Shown here: positions 46,224-56,090 of the stretch, one piece after another
Position numbering within the stretch: the stretch's first letter is position 1
How the letters are laid out: every line of letters begins with the position of its first letter
Assembly (NCBI GenBank): GCA_947178125.1
Contig: CAMWXB010000010.1
Span: 27,781 to 91,780 of the forward strand
Length of the DNA stretch: 64,000 nt
Direction of reading: 5' to 3'
From: an uncultured Lachnospiraceae bacterium
GTDB taxonomy: Bacteria > Bacillota > Clostridia > Lachnospirales > Lachnospiraceae
The notes under the pieces: model-generated
Told to the model about the DNA's origin: nothing
The model's input: only the letters and a program-made list of their open reading frames with translations
Databases searched by the model: none
Made by a program: the position numbers and the translations under genes

Positions 46224-47321
46224 GTGAAAATATCTGTTATTACAGTCTGCTATAACAGTGCAGATACAATCGAACAGACAATACAAAGTGTTGTCGGCCA
46301 AAATTATTATGATTTGGAATATATTGTGATCGATGGCGGTTCTGTGGATGGAACGCTTGCTATTATAGAAAAGTATCGGGAATCCGTCTCTTTAGTGGTC
46401 AGTGAACCTGATCATGGGATATACGACGCAATGAATAAAGGATTGGAGAGATGCACAGGAGATATTGTTGCTTTTTTGAACAGCGATGACTGGTATGAGA
46501 AGGGTACTCTGCAAAAAGTAAGTCAATACTTTATGGATACACAGGCAGATATGGTCAGTGGGAATGTCTATTTATATGCCAATGGAGAGGCTCAGAAAAT
46601 GGAGTTAGGCAGAAGGGAGAAAGATAATGTATTTTTCCAAGTCATATATCCGCATCCGGCATTGTTTGTGCGGCAAAGCTTTTTTAAAAAAATGGGAGGG
46701 TATGATATTTCCTATAAGATTGCGGCAGATACGGCATGGGTGATCAATGCCTGCGTGGCCGGGGCGAAGATATTATGTGTAGAGGACTGTTTTACTTATT
46801 TCAGAGCCGGTGGATTAAGCGGAAGAAAAAGGTATGAAGGGTTAAGGGAACATTACAAAGCGGCACTGATATGTGCGCAGAAAAATGGCATGGTGCAAAC
46901 GGCTGCAAGGATAGAAGAATATTATTCTGATTTTCTGAAAATGGTTATGTGCCAGCAAAAGGTCGCTGATGCGTTGGAGAATAATCTTTCAGAAGTAAAA
47001 GAGGTGTTGGATCATAGTAAAGAATATTATATATGGGGGGCCGGTGAACGAGGGAAAGCCTGTCTGGATCTGTTTGTCAGATTGGGGGTTCCGGTGACCG
47101 GTTTTATTGACCAGAATCCGAATAAAACAAAGGTGAAAGAATATCCGGTTGTTTCTGTTGAGGAGATTGAAAGCCGGTATATTATATGTATTACTCCAAA
47201 GGGTCATGAAAGTGAAATCAAAGAACAGCTTATTCAGAGTGGAATGGAAAAAGATGCGTTACTGCTGTATTCCGATTTGTTGGAGTGGATTGCAGAATTG
47301 GGAAACTATGAGGAATTGTAG
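46224..47321 (+). CDS. Glycosyltransferase family 2 with C-terminal Rossmann-like module
   Basis: 'KISVITVCYNSADTIEQTIQSVVGQNYYDLEYIVIDGGSVDGTL'; C-term 'YIWGAGERGKACLDLF'. Confidence 0.9.
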   Translation: MKISVITVCYNSADTIEQTIQSVVGQNYYDLEYIVIDGGSVDGTLAIIEKYRESVSLVVSEPDHGIYDAMNKGLERCTGDIVAFLNSDDWYEKGTLQKVSQYFMDTQADMVSGNVYLYANGEAQKMELGRREKDNVFFQVIYPHPALFVRQSFFKKMGGYDISYKIAADTAWVINACVAGAKILCVEDCFTYFRAGGLSGRKRYEGLREHYKAALICAQKNGMVQTAARIEEYYSDFLKMVMCQQKVADALENNLSEVKEVLDHSKEYYIWGAGERGKACLDLFVRLGVPVTGFIDQNPNKTKVKEYPVVSVEEIESRYIICITPKGHESEIKEQLIQSGMEKDALLLYSDLLEWIAELGNYEEL

Positions 47322-47354
47322 AACACGGTTTTGGTACTTGAAAAGGATTGGTGA

Positions 47355-48908
47355 ATGTTCATGCCGGAAAAAATAATATATTTCATGGATCATTATCCGA
47401 ATTTTGGCGGGGCTGCAAATACATTGCTCAGGCAGGCAATTTTAATGAAAAGAGCAGGACGGGCTGTTTTTGTAGTGGTTTCATCATGGTGGAAGATATG
47501 CGAAGAGTATTTGAAGCTATGTGAAAGTGAAGGAATAAGAGTTTATGAACTTCGATATTTCGTTACAAGTCAGCCGGAAGGTGTGGATGTTTTTTCTATT
47601 TTGGACAATTATGATGATGTTAGGTCTTTTCTGAAAGAGCATTTACCCGACATTGTGCATTCGGTGCAGTTAAATCCAGTTGTTGAGTTGGTATGCAGAG
47701 AGTTAGAGATTCCCCATGTTATGAATATATATCAGATGATACCTGAATTTTTCAAATTTGAATATGCGGATATTTTTCCGCGCTATCATATTTGTGATTC
47801 TTTATACTATGCAGATCTGTGGAAGAAATATCTTGGTACAAGATCTTATTGTATCCGAACGGTTGCCGAGGCGGAAACCAGGCGGGAAGATCCTGTCAGG
47901 TTGGGAAATTTTAGGTTTGTATGTGTAGGGTTATTATGTGAGCGCAAGAATCAGCTTGAAGTGATCAAAGCATTTGAACTGGCTATAAAGCTTCATGGAT
48001 TAAAAGGAAAACTGCAGTTGTGGGGACATATGGAAACCCCGTATGCGGAAGTGTGCAGACAGTATATTGAGGACAATAAGCTGCAGGATTATATAGAAAT
48101 GAAAGGATTTTCCGGAAATATGGAAGTGGTCTACCGCGATAATGATGTGCTGATCTGTGGCAGTACAAGTGAGTCTTATCCAAATGTCATTTCAGAAGCC
48201 TTGTCCCATGGCCTTGTTGTTATTTCTACGCCTGTTGCGGGGGTGCCGGAGGTAATTAAGGATAGAGAAAATGGATATCTGTCTAAGGGGTATAAAGCGG
48301 AAGAGATTGCTGAATGTCTACAAAGACTCTATGAAGATGTCGGGACAGGAAATCTGAAGACAATTTTAGAGAATGAACGTGCGACGTATGAAGCGACACA
48401 TTCCCCCAATGCCGTAACTGTAAAATTACTGAAATGCTATGAAGAAATTTTAACAGAGTACAGGGCAGAGAACAGGTATACGATTGATGATTTAAAAAAC
48501 GATTTTATTGAGATTATCGACAGATTTTATGAATATAAGGATTGTTTTACAAATAGCAGCTATGTAAAGAACGGTTTGTGGAAAATATATTACGTCATAA
48601 AGCGATTAATCGAACTTGGAAAGGAACATAATTGCTATATATGGGGAACCGGTAAATACGGAAGAGCATATAAAGAGATATTTGATGTTTTTGCGCCGGA
48701 ATTGACGATTGCAGGTTTTGTCGATTCCTATGCGAAAGGACAGTATATGGGCCATGAAATTGTAGAACCAAAGGATATTTTGGCTAATGATGAAAATATT
48801 ATTTTGGTAGGTGTTGTTACTAAGAGAAGCGAAGTCTTTGATGTTCTGAATGAAAGTGATTTTCATTATAATGATAATTATTTTATATTGGAACCTTTGA
48901 TCTGGTAA
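47355..48908 (+). CDS. Glycosyltransferase family 4 with C-terminal Rossmann-like module
   Basis: 'VGLLCERKNQLEVIKAFELA', 'ICGSTSESYPNVISEALSHGLVVISTPVAGVPEVI'; C-term 'YIWGTGKYGRAYKEIF'. Confidence 0.9.
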   Translation: MFMPEKIIYFMDHYPNFGGAANTLLRQAILMKRAGRAVFVVVSSWWKICEEYLKLCESEGIRVYELRYFVTSQPEGVDVFSILDNYDDVRSFLKEHLPDIVHSVQLNPVVELVCRELEIPHVMNIYQMIPEFFKFEYADIFPRYHICDSLYYADLWKKYLGTRSYCIRTVAEAETRREDPVRLGNFRFVCVGLLCERKNQLEVIKAFELAIKLHGLKGKLQLWGHMETPYAEVCRQYIEDNKLQDYIEMKGFSGNMEVVYRDNDVLICGSTSESYPNVISEALSHGLVVISTPVAGVPEVIKDRENGYLSKGYKAEEIAECLQRLYEDVGTGNLKTILENERATYEATHSPNAVTVKLLKCYEEILTEYRAENRYTIDDLKNDFIEIIDRFYEYKDCFTNSSYVKNGLWKIYYVIKRLIELGKEHNCYIWGTGKYGRAYKEIFDVFAPELTIAGFVDSYAKGQYMGHEIVEPKDILANDENIILVGVVTKRSEVFDVLNESDFHYNDNYFILEPLIW

Positions 48909-48938
48909 TTGAGAATGAGCGCTGTCAGGAGTATATCA

Positions 48939-50456
48939 ATGAAATGGAATGAATTAGAGAAAAAATGTGCCTCGAAAAAAGTAATCATATATGGACTTGG
49001 GTTAGGAATTCGGCAATTTCTGGATGCTTATGGAAACACAATTAAAGTAGACGCGATCATAGATAATGACGTGGCGAAACAGGGAAAAAAAGCAGGAGAC
49101 TTATTGGCGGAAGCATTTCAAACCAAATGTGAGAATTTATGCATTAGAAGTGCATATATTTTGGCAGAATATGAGCCGGAGGATACGCTTATTCTGGTGG
49201 CAAGCGCGAAGCGATATGTGGAAATCGTACGGAGTTTGAAAAGTAAGAAATTTGGTTTAATCTATGTGATTTCGCAATTGGATGGTTTTGCACAGCAGCA
49301 GGACTCAACGGAGAGCTTTCGGCAGAGACTGTATGATTATGCCGAAAACTGTTCAAGTCTGCCTATTGTTCCCAAAAAAGTCCTCTTTTCTTCTTTTGCA
49401 AATTATGCGGATCATGAAAAATATATTTCAGAGGCGCTTATGCGGCTTAGGCCGGATGTCGATATCGTCTGGCTGGTAGATGATCTCAATGCAAAGCTGC
49501 CTGATAAAGTGCGTAAAGTGCTGAGGGCAAATTGGAAGAGCGTTCTATATGAGGCAGAGACTTCAAAAGTGTGGATCGCGGATAATGCAATACCTGATTA
49601 CTTTTTGAAACGTCCGGAGCAGATTTATATTCAGACAAAGCATTGGGCGAGTATTACCTTGAAAAAGTTTTATCTTGACGCGGTAACTTTTCAGAACGAA
49701 ACAGAAAAACTGGCATTGTGGAAAAGAGAAAGCGAGATAATCGATTATATTATAGTGGGCAGTGAGTTTGACAGGGAATCTTGTAAACGAGGTTTTGGAG
49801 TAGATGAAAAATTTATTATGGCTGGTTCTCCACGCACGGATGGATTATTTCGGGAAAAGCAGAACAGAGAAAAAATATATACATATTATGGGCTGAAGGA
49901 TGATGTGCATGTATTAATGTATGCACCAACATACAGATTTAGTAAAGAGGCGGGTAAGAGCGTTCATCAGTCCAGAGAAATAGGATTTGGATATGAGAGG
50001 GTAAAGGCTGCTTTGGAAAAACGCTTCGGTGGTGAGTGGATGATCGCGCTGCGTCTGCATCCGTCTGTAAGCGCGGTTGCAAAAGAAATGGAGCTGCCCA
50101 ATTTTGTATTTAATGTAAGTGCCTATGAGGACAGCGAGGAACTTGTTTCTGCATTCAATATTACAGTGTCGGACTATTCAAGTCTTATGTTCGAACCTGC
50201 ATTTATTAAGAAGCCGGTATTTTTATATGCTACGGACTTGAAGGATTATGTTGCAAATGAATATGAACTTTTAATAAATTATAGAGAACTTCCGTTTGAT
50301 ATAGCGGAGAACACAGATCAGCTTTGTATGAATATTTTAAATTTTAACAGCTGTGAGTATGAAAAGCGGCTCAATGATTTTCTGGATCAATATGGTATTC
50401 AAGAAGATGGGAATGCAAGTGGACGAGTGGCAGAGTTTATATCCGCTTTGCTTTAG
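48939..50456 (+). CDS. CDP-glycerol glycerophosphotransferase with N-terminal Rossmann-like module
   Basis: 'VIIYGLGLGIRQFLDAY' N-term; 'VWIADNAIPDYFLKRPEQIYIQTKHW', 'GSPRTDGLF', 'RLHPSV', 'VSDYSSLMFEPAFIKKPVFLY'. ATG 48939 follows CAGGAG. Confidence 0.88.
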   Translation: MKWNELEKKCASKKVIIYGLGLGIRQFLDAYGNTIKVDAIIDNDVAKQGKKAGDLLAEAFQTKCENLCIRSAYILAEYEPEDTLILVASAKRYVEIVRSLKSKKFGLIYVISQLDGFAQQQDSTESFRQRLYDYAENCSSLPIVPKKVLFSSFANYADHEKYISEALMRLRPDVDIVWLVDDLNAKLPDKVRKVLRANWKSVLYEAETSKVWIADNAIPDYFLKRPEQIYIQTKHWASITLKKFYLDAVTFQNETEKLALWKRESEIIDYIIVGSEFDRESCKRGFGVDEKFIMAGSPRTDGLFREKQNREKIYTYYGLKDDVHVLMYAPTYRFSKEAGKSVHQSREIGFGYERVKAALEKRFGGEWMIALRLHPSVSAVAKEMELPNFVFNVSAYEDSEELVSAFNITVSDYSSLMFEPAFIKKPVFLYATDLKDYVANEYELLINYRELPFDIAENTDQLCMNILNFNSCEYEKRLNDFLDQYGIQEDGNASGRVAEFISALL

Positions 50457-50478
50457 GCGTTGATCTGAAAAAAGCAGG

Positions 50479-52743
50479 ATGGTCAGATATACGATGGAAA
50501 TGAAAGGAATAGCTGGAAGAATGGATATAAATGAGACGTTGAATGAGATTATTTTTAAATATGATCTGGATAAATACTATCCGCATTACAGAAATATGTG
50601 TGAAGCAGAAAAAGTATTGCAGAATATTGTGAAAAATGTAATGCAATATAAGAAAAAAGCGGTATTTGTGGGAGATGATCAGACAGGAATTGAATTTATA
50701 CGGAATATATCGAGAGATTATGATGATATACATTTCCTTTTATATAATCGCGACCAAAGGGATTTACAAGCGATAGGAGAAACCGACTGGAAGAACTATG
50801 AAGAAATATATCTGATTTCTTTTTGGGGCGCAGAGTACATAGAAAGATGGTTCAGGCAGCATAACATTTCATATGAATGGATATATGATATTTTTGAACG
50901 GGAAGAAATATTTTTACAAAGAGAGTTTTTTGCCTTTGGAAAAGAGGATTTGTATTTTTTGAGCGATTTAAAAGGCGCTATGCGCAGACGTGCCGGATGG
51001 ACGGAGTCGGTTCAATGCGAATTATATTGTCAGCAGAGTAAGTATAATATGGCAGATCATGAGCGGACCAGACAAATTGCTCTTGAAAAATGCTTGTTCC
51101 TCTCACTTTATATGAGAAATTTTGTGGCGGCACATAAGTATAGTTCAATGTTGGCGAAGAATGATGAACGCTTTGAGGTTTTGTGGGCGGAAATACAGGA
51201 TTTGTTAGATCTTATCAGGGAGACTGTCAAGAATAGAAAGCAAAAAGACATTATTTTATATTGGTTGGATTCTATTCCCTATTCTGATACAGGCGATATG
51301 CCTCATTTGCGGGCAATGATGGAAGATTCTGTGGTATTTGAGAACGCATTTACTTATATACCATATACGCATCCTACACTGCGTTCCATGTTTCTTGGCA
51401 GGAAAGATATTGATGATCAGGCATATATGATTTCAGAAATTACACGGGAAAACAGTCCGGTCATACAGTTGCTGGAAGAGCAGGGATATAGCATTAGGGT
51501 CTACAGTGGTTATTTTAGTGATTTTTTCCCGCGTGCATATCGGTCGAAACATTTTTACACCGATGTATGTGCTCCGTTCTCAATGAAATTATGGGATATG
51601 TTTTCTGAGATGCTCTTGTCTGAACAGAAAACATTATGGCTGGTACATGCTTTGGAGTCTCATGCACCTTATCTGAATGCTGGAATGAATGATGATAATT
51701 ATAAAGCACCGGGAGAAATGCGCAGACTTGCAAGAATGGAAATTGATGAGCAGCTTGCTTTCTATGATTTGTTTGTGAATGAGAATTCGTTTCGCATTTA
51801 TATGTCCGATCATGGTGATGGAACAATGCTTCAAAGGCGAATACAAATATTTTTTAACGTTTATCATAAAGCATGGGAACCGGAAAGAATAAAAAGGTTT
51901 TTTTCACTTTTGGATTTTGGGAGCGTGCTAAAAAAAATAATTATGGATGAAAAAATCAAAGAAAATGATTTTTCCAGGAAATATGTAGAGATTGGAAATT
52001 TGGATTTATATAATCCCCGGATGATAAAAAAATTATTTAAAAATAAAGAAGAGATAAATGAGATTTATTTTGGATATAAAGGGATTGTTGACGAAGAATA
52101 TATTTACATACACTATACGACCGGAAAGGAGTGGTTGTCACACAGAAAAGATATGCGCAATCCTATATTGTTCTATGAATGTGTAGATGATATATGCGAG
52201 CCGGAACTGCTTCCACGATATAGAGAACTGACAGGCGGATATCCGGAAGAAATGCTTGGGGATAAAAAGTTTCGGTACTCACAGTATTTATATGCTTTGT
52301 ATGATAAGGTTTTAAAACATAATGATATCGCAGAGCGTGTCAGCCTGATCGAACGGCTTTTGGACAAATATCCTGATAATAGCGTAGGCATAAGGATGGG
52401 AGGATATCATTCTTTAGTACTATACTACGTTCTTTCCGAGAAGGGCAGGAAAAAGATATGGGGATTCATCGATAATAATGCAGAGTGCCTATGTAATACT
52501 CTTTCTCTGCCGATAGCCCGTATTGATCGTATAGATGAACTGAAAGGAAACGGTATAAAGGCAATCCTGTTATCGTCATATATTCATATAGAAACGCTCA
52601 GACAGGAAGCCGGGGACTGGGAAGAAGATATTGATATCATAGATATTTATAAATGCTTTCACGAAAATGAGATGCAGTGTAATACGGATTTTTGGATCAT
52701 AAAAGGAAGAGATGAAGACTATGATATGGAACTTCCCGATTGA
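50479..52743 (+). CDS. Sulfatase/alkaline-phosphatase-superfamily protein (no obvious TM) with C-terminal Rossmann-like remnant
   Basis: 'IILYWLDSIPYSDTGDMPHLRAMMEDSVVFENAFTYIPYTHPTLRSMFLG', 'LVHALESHAPYL', 'YMSDHGDG'; C-term 'KIWGFIDNNAECLCNTLSLPI'. Confidence 0.72.
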   Translation: MVRYTMEMKGIAGRMDINETLNEIIFKYDLDKYYPHYRNMCEAEKVLQNIVKNVMQYKKKAVFVGDDQTGIEFIRNISRDYDDIHFLLYNRDQRDLQAIGETDWKNYEEIYLISFWGAEYIERWFRQHNISYEWIYDIFEREEIFLQREFFAFGKEDLYFLSDLKGAMRRRAGWTESVQCELYCQQSKYNMADHERTRQIALEKCLFLSLYMRNFVAAHKYSSMLAKNDERFEVLWAEIQDLLDLIRETVKNRKQKDIILYWLDSIPYSDTGDMPHLRAMMEDSVVFENAFTYIPYTHPTLRSMFLGRKDIDDQAYMISEITRENSPVIQLLEEQGYSIRVYSGYFSDFFPRAYRSKHFYTDVCAPFSMKLWDMFSEMLLSEQKTLWLVHALESHAPYLNAGMNDDNYKAPGEMRRLARMEIDEQLAFYDLFVNENSFRIYMSDHGDGTMLQRRIQIFFNVYHKAWEPERIKRFFSLLDFGSVLKKIIMDEKIKENDFSRKYVEIGNLDLYNPRMIKKLFKNKEEINEIYFGYKGIVDEEYIYIHYTTGKEWLSHRKDMRNPILFYECVDDICEPELLPRYRELTGGYPEEMLGDKKFRYSQYLYALYDKVLKHNDIAERVSLIERLLDKYPDNSVGIRMGGYHSLVLYYVLSEKGRKKIWGFIDNNAECLCNTLSLPIARIDRIDELKGNGIKAILLSSYIHIETLRQEAGDWEEDIDIIDIYKCFHENEMQCNTDFWIIKGRDEDYDMELPD

Positions 52744-52828
52744 TAGATTTTACTATAAAGGGTTTTTGTATAAACAGGTAAAATGGCCTGGTAAGGAATG
52801 ATAAAGAAAGGATATTGACAGAGATAAG

Positions 52829-54007
52829 ATGGATAGTACAAAAAAAGGAATTGTATATTGGATAACCGGCCTGGCCGGAAGCGGAAAGACAACAATAGGA
52901 AATGCACTATATTATAAAATGAAAAAGCAGTCCTCGGTAGTATTACTCGATGGAGATATACTGAAAAATATAGTGGGTGGGAACACTCCGGGATATACAA
53001 GGGAAAATCGGCTCAGCCGTGCCAGGAGATATTCTTTAATGTGTAAGATGCTCTCCGATCAGGGAATAGATGTAATTATCTGCACAATCGCCATGTTTGA
53101 TGAAATTCGGGCGTGGAATAGGGATAATTTCGCACATTACATAGAAGTGTTTCTGGATGTTTCTATGGATGTGTTGAAAAAAAGGGATAAGAAGGGTTTG
53201 TATTTGAATTCTGACAAACAGAATGAATTACCGGGGCTTCATTACGAGGCGGAATTTCCTAAAAATCCGGATATTGTATTGAATACGGATGGGTCGCTCT
53301 CTGTTTGGCAATGTGTGAAAAGAATTCAGGATATTACCTATAAAGAGAAGGAGACATTTAATAAAGATACTGCTTATTGGAATGAGTACTATCAACAAAG
53401 ACCGCTAATTTTGAATGAGTGCAGTTCATTTGCTAAGGAAATGCTGAATATGATATGCGGTCAGGTGACAGCAGGAGAGACGAAATATTTGTTGGATCTG
53501 GGCTGTGGGAATGGAAGAGATAGCATTTTTTTTGCAAAAAATAAAATATATGTAGTAGGAATTGATGCTTCGGATGTTGCGATTGAAATGTTGGAACAGA
53601 CACATGGCGGTGATGAGTATCTGGAATTTATATGCGATGATTTTGTGACAGCAAATGTTTTGTTTCAAAGAGAATATGACTATTGTTACAGCCGTTTTAC
53701 GTTACATGCTATTAATGAAAAACAGGAAGAGCAATTACTTGGTAATGTGTATAAGGCATTAAAGAAAAACGGATTGTTCATGATAGAAGCGAGGACCATT
53801 CATGATCAAATATATGGTCTGGGAGAATTGGTTGAGAAGAACGCTTATATATATAATGACCATTATAGAAGATTTATTGATCCGGAGGAAATCATGCAAA
53901 AGGTAGTAGAAATGGGATTTACGGTTGTTTATAGTGAAGAGAAAAGTGGGTTTTCCAAGACAGAAACGGATGATCCGATGCTGCTGCGGCTGATATTAAA
54001 GAAGTAG
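52829..54007 (+). CDS. Fusion: CysC-like (APS-kinase family) kinase + SAM methyltransferase
   Basis: 'YWITGLAGSGKTTIGNALYYKMKKQSSVVLLDGDILKNIV...YTRENRLSRARRYSLMCKMLSDQGIDVIICTIAMF'; then 'YLLDLGCGNGRDSIFFAKNKIYVVGIDASDVAIEML'. Confidence 0.88.
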   Translation: MDSTKKGIVYWITGLAGSGKTTIGNALYYKMKKQSSVVLLDGDILKNIVGGNTPGYTRENRLSRARRYSLMCKMLSDQGIDVIICTIAMFDEIRAWNRDNFAHYIEVFLDVSMDVLKKRDKKGLYLNSDKQNELPGLHYEAEFPKNPDIVLNTDGSLSVWQCVKRIQDITYKEKETFNKDTAYWNEYYQQRPLILNECSSFAKEMLNMICGQVTAGETKYLLDLGCGNGRDSIFFAKNKIYVVGIDASDVAIEMLEQTHGGDEYLEFICDDFVTANVLFQREYDYCYSRFTLHAINEKQEEQLLGNVYKALKKNGLFMIEARTIHDQIYGLGELVEKNAYIYNDHYRRFIDPEEIMQKVVEMGFTVVYSEEKSGFSKTETDDPMLLRLILKK

Positions 54008-54054
54008 TTTATAACTGGCGAGATAAACATAAATTGAAAAGGGAGAATTTTAGG

Positions 54055-54696
54055 ATGGAGAATTCCGGGAAAGATATCAAGTGGCGTGAAAACATAGAGT
54101 GGTCCAATATATGGTGGGAAAAGGCAAATGATGCGAAACAGAATAGAATTGCTCTTTTAGGTGATTCTGTAACGAGAGATTTCAGAGGTAAACTGAATCG
54201 GCGTCTGCAGGGAAGATATGTTGTTGATATCTGTGCGTCGTCTTCACAGATCACAGACCCTTTATTATGGAAAGAATATAAATTCTTTTTTGATTGTAAT
54301 GAGTGGAAGTACAGCAAAGTGATTCTAAACACTGGAGGACAGCATGGGCATGAAAGACAATGCTGTACAGATAAGGAATATCGTGAACTTTTCAGAAAAA
54401 GTTATAAAGAACTTGTGAATTCAGTGTATACTTATTGTCCTGATATTTCGATAATTTCCTATACTCCAACGGTAGAAAAAGAGAATCTTGAGAAGCTGGA
54501 TGATGTCAGAAACCGTGAATTGGCTGCAAGAAATGAAATTGTATCAGATATCGCAAATGAGTTTTCGATTCCATACATAGATATTTGGGAGCTTATCCTG
54601 ACGGGAGGAACAAAATATAAGCACAGGGACTTTATTCATTTTGAGGATAATACAAATGAGCTTATCAGCGATTATCTGTTTTCATTTATTCATTAA
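54055..54696 (+). CDS. SGNH-like hydrolase
   Basis: 'RIALLGDSVTRDFRGKL', 'VILNTGGQHGHE', late 'DFIHFEDNTNELISDY'. Confidence 0.55.
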   Translation: MENSGKDIKWRENIEWSNIWWEKANDAKQNRIALLGDSVTRDFRGKLNRRLQGRYVVDICASSSQITDPLLWKEYKFFFDCNEWKYSKVILNTGGQHGHERQCCTDKEYRELFRKSYKELVNSVYTYCPDISIISYTPTVEKENLEKLDDVRNRELAARNEIVSDIANEFSIPYIDIWELILTGGTKYKHRDFIHFEDNTNELISDYLFSFIH

Positions 54697-54740
54697 CTTC
54701 AGTTTGGTAAGATGAGTATATTGATATGCGAGGAATTATT

Positions 54741-56075
54741 ATGCCAAAAGTGACAGTTATTATGCCATCTCTGAATGTCAGAAAGTATATACGTCCATGT
54801 ATTGAAAGCGTTCTGAGTCAGAGACTTAAAGAAATTGAGATTCTTGCGATTGATGCAGGTTCAACGGATGGCACATTGGAGATTTTGGAGGAGTATGCGG
54901 GAGATGATGAACGGCTTCGGATCATTCAATCAGATAAAAAGAGTTACGGTTATCAGGTGAATTTGGGAATAGAGTCGGCTGAGGGCGAATACATAGGGAT
55001 AGTCGAAACGGATGATATAATAAGCCCCAATATGTATGAGAGACTGTATCAGATTGCGGTAACTCAAAATCTGGAATATGTTAAGGGCGGATTTGCGCAG
55101 TTCGTTGAATCTGAAAGTGGTCTGCAATGGAGACAGTCAGGCGGTAGGTGTGCCTCGGACGCAGATTTGCTGGGAAAGTGCATTTCTCCCCGAAATATGC
55201 CGGAACTTGCGATACAGGACTATTATATCTGGGCAGGCATTTATCGGAAAGATTTTTTGAAGGATATCCGCCTGAGTGAAACGCCGGGGGCAGCTTTTCA
55301 GGATATCGGGTTTATTTATCAGGTATTAAGTAAGGCTGAGCGGGCAATGTATATTGCAGACGAACTGTATTATTATAGACAGACGAACGGCAATTCATCT
55401 TTTAACAAAAATGGATTCCGGTATCTCATAGAAGAATATAAGAATATAAGAAAAATATCCCTGCGGAAATCGGACATATGGAGACAGGCATATTATGAGC
55501 GGCTGTTCAGACAGACTGTGGGGCGGTTTCAGCGGATGGCGGTAAGCGGCCGGTATTGGGAAGAAACAGAGGATGATATTCGGGCTTTGCGGAATATGCT
55601 CAGGAAGGCGGAGATGGATGGGGATTTTACACCGGATAAGTTAGATGAGGTAAACCGGAAAATTTATCATGAATTACAGAATGATTCCAGAATAATTTTT
55701 GAAAATGAGTGCAGAGTCTTTGAACCGAAGGTGAAAAAACTTCAGGCATTACGGAATTTTGTTGGAGATGGAGATGCAGTCATATTTGGCTGTGGAAAGT
55801 ATGGGAGATATATATATGCTTTATTAGAGAGCCATATGCCTGAGCGGATAAAGGCCTTTTGTGATAACGATATGTCCTTATGGAATACTTCAATACAGGA
55901 TATTCAGGTATATAAGCCGGAAGAGGCAGCAGAGCGCTATCGAAATTGCGGATACATAATCGCAAATGCGAAAAGTGCGGAAGTAATAAAAGAGCAATTA
56001 TTGAAGTTGGGAATTACAGAAAGCAGAATTTTTGTATATCAACCTGATTTTGATGTACGGCTTTTTTTGATATAA
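54741..56075 (+). CDS. Glycosyltransferase family 2 with C-terminal Rossmann-like module
   Basis: 'VTVIMPSLNVRKYIRPCIESVLSQRLKEIEILAIDAGSTDGTLEIL'; C-term 'VIFGCGKYGRYIYALLE'. Confidence 0.9.
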   Translation: MPKVTVIMPSLNVRKYIRPCIESVLSQRLKEIEILAIDAGSTDGTLEILEEYAGDDERLRIIQSDKKSYGYQVNLGIESAEGEYIGIVETDDIISPNMYERLYQIAVTQNLEYVKGGFAQFVESESGLQWRQSGGRCASDADLLGKCISPRNMPELAIQDYYIWAGIYRKDFLKDIRLSETPGAAFQDIGFIYQVLSKAERAMYIADELYYYRQTNGNSSFNKNGFRYLIEEYKNIRKISLRKSDIWRQAYYERLFRQTVGRFQRMAVSGRYWEETEDDIRALRNMLRKAEMDGDFTPDKLDEVNRKIYHELQNDSRIIFENECRVFEPKVKKLQALRNFVGDGDAVIFGCGKYGRYIYALLESHMPERIKAFCDNDMSLWNTSIQDIQVYKPEEAAERYRNCGYIIANAKSAEVIKEQLLKLGITESRIFVYQPDFDVRLFLI

Positions 56076-56090
56076 GCAGAGGGGAAGAAT

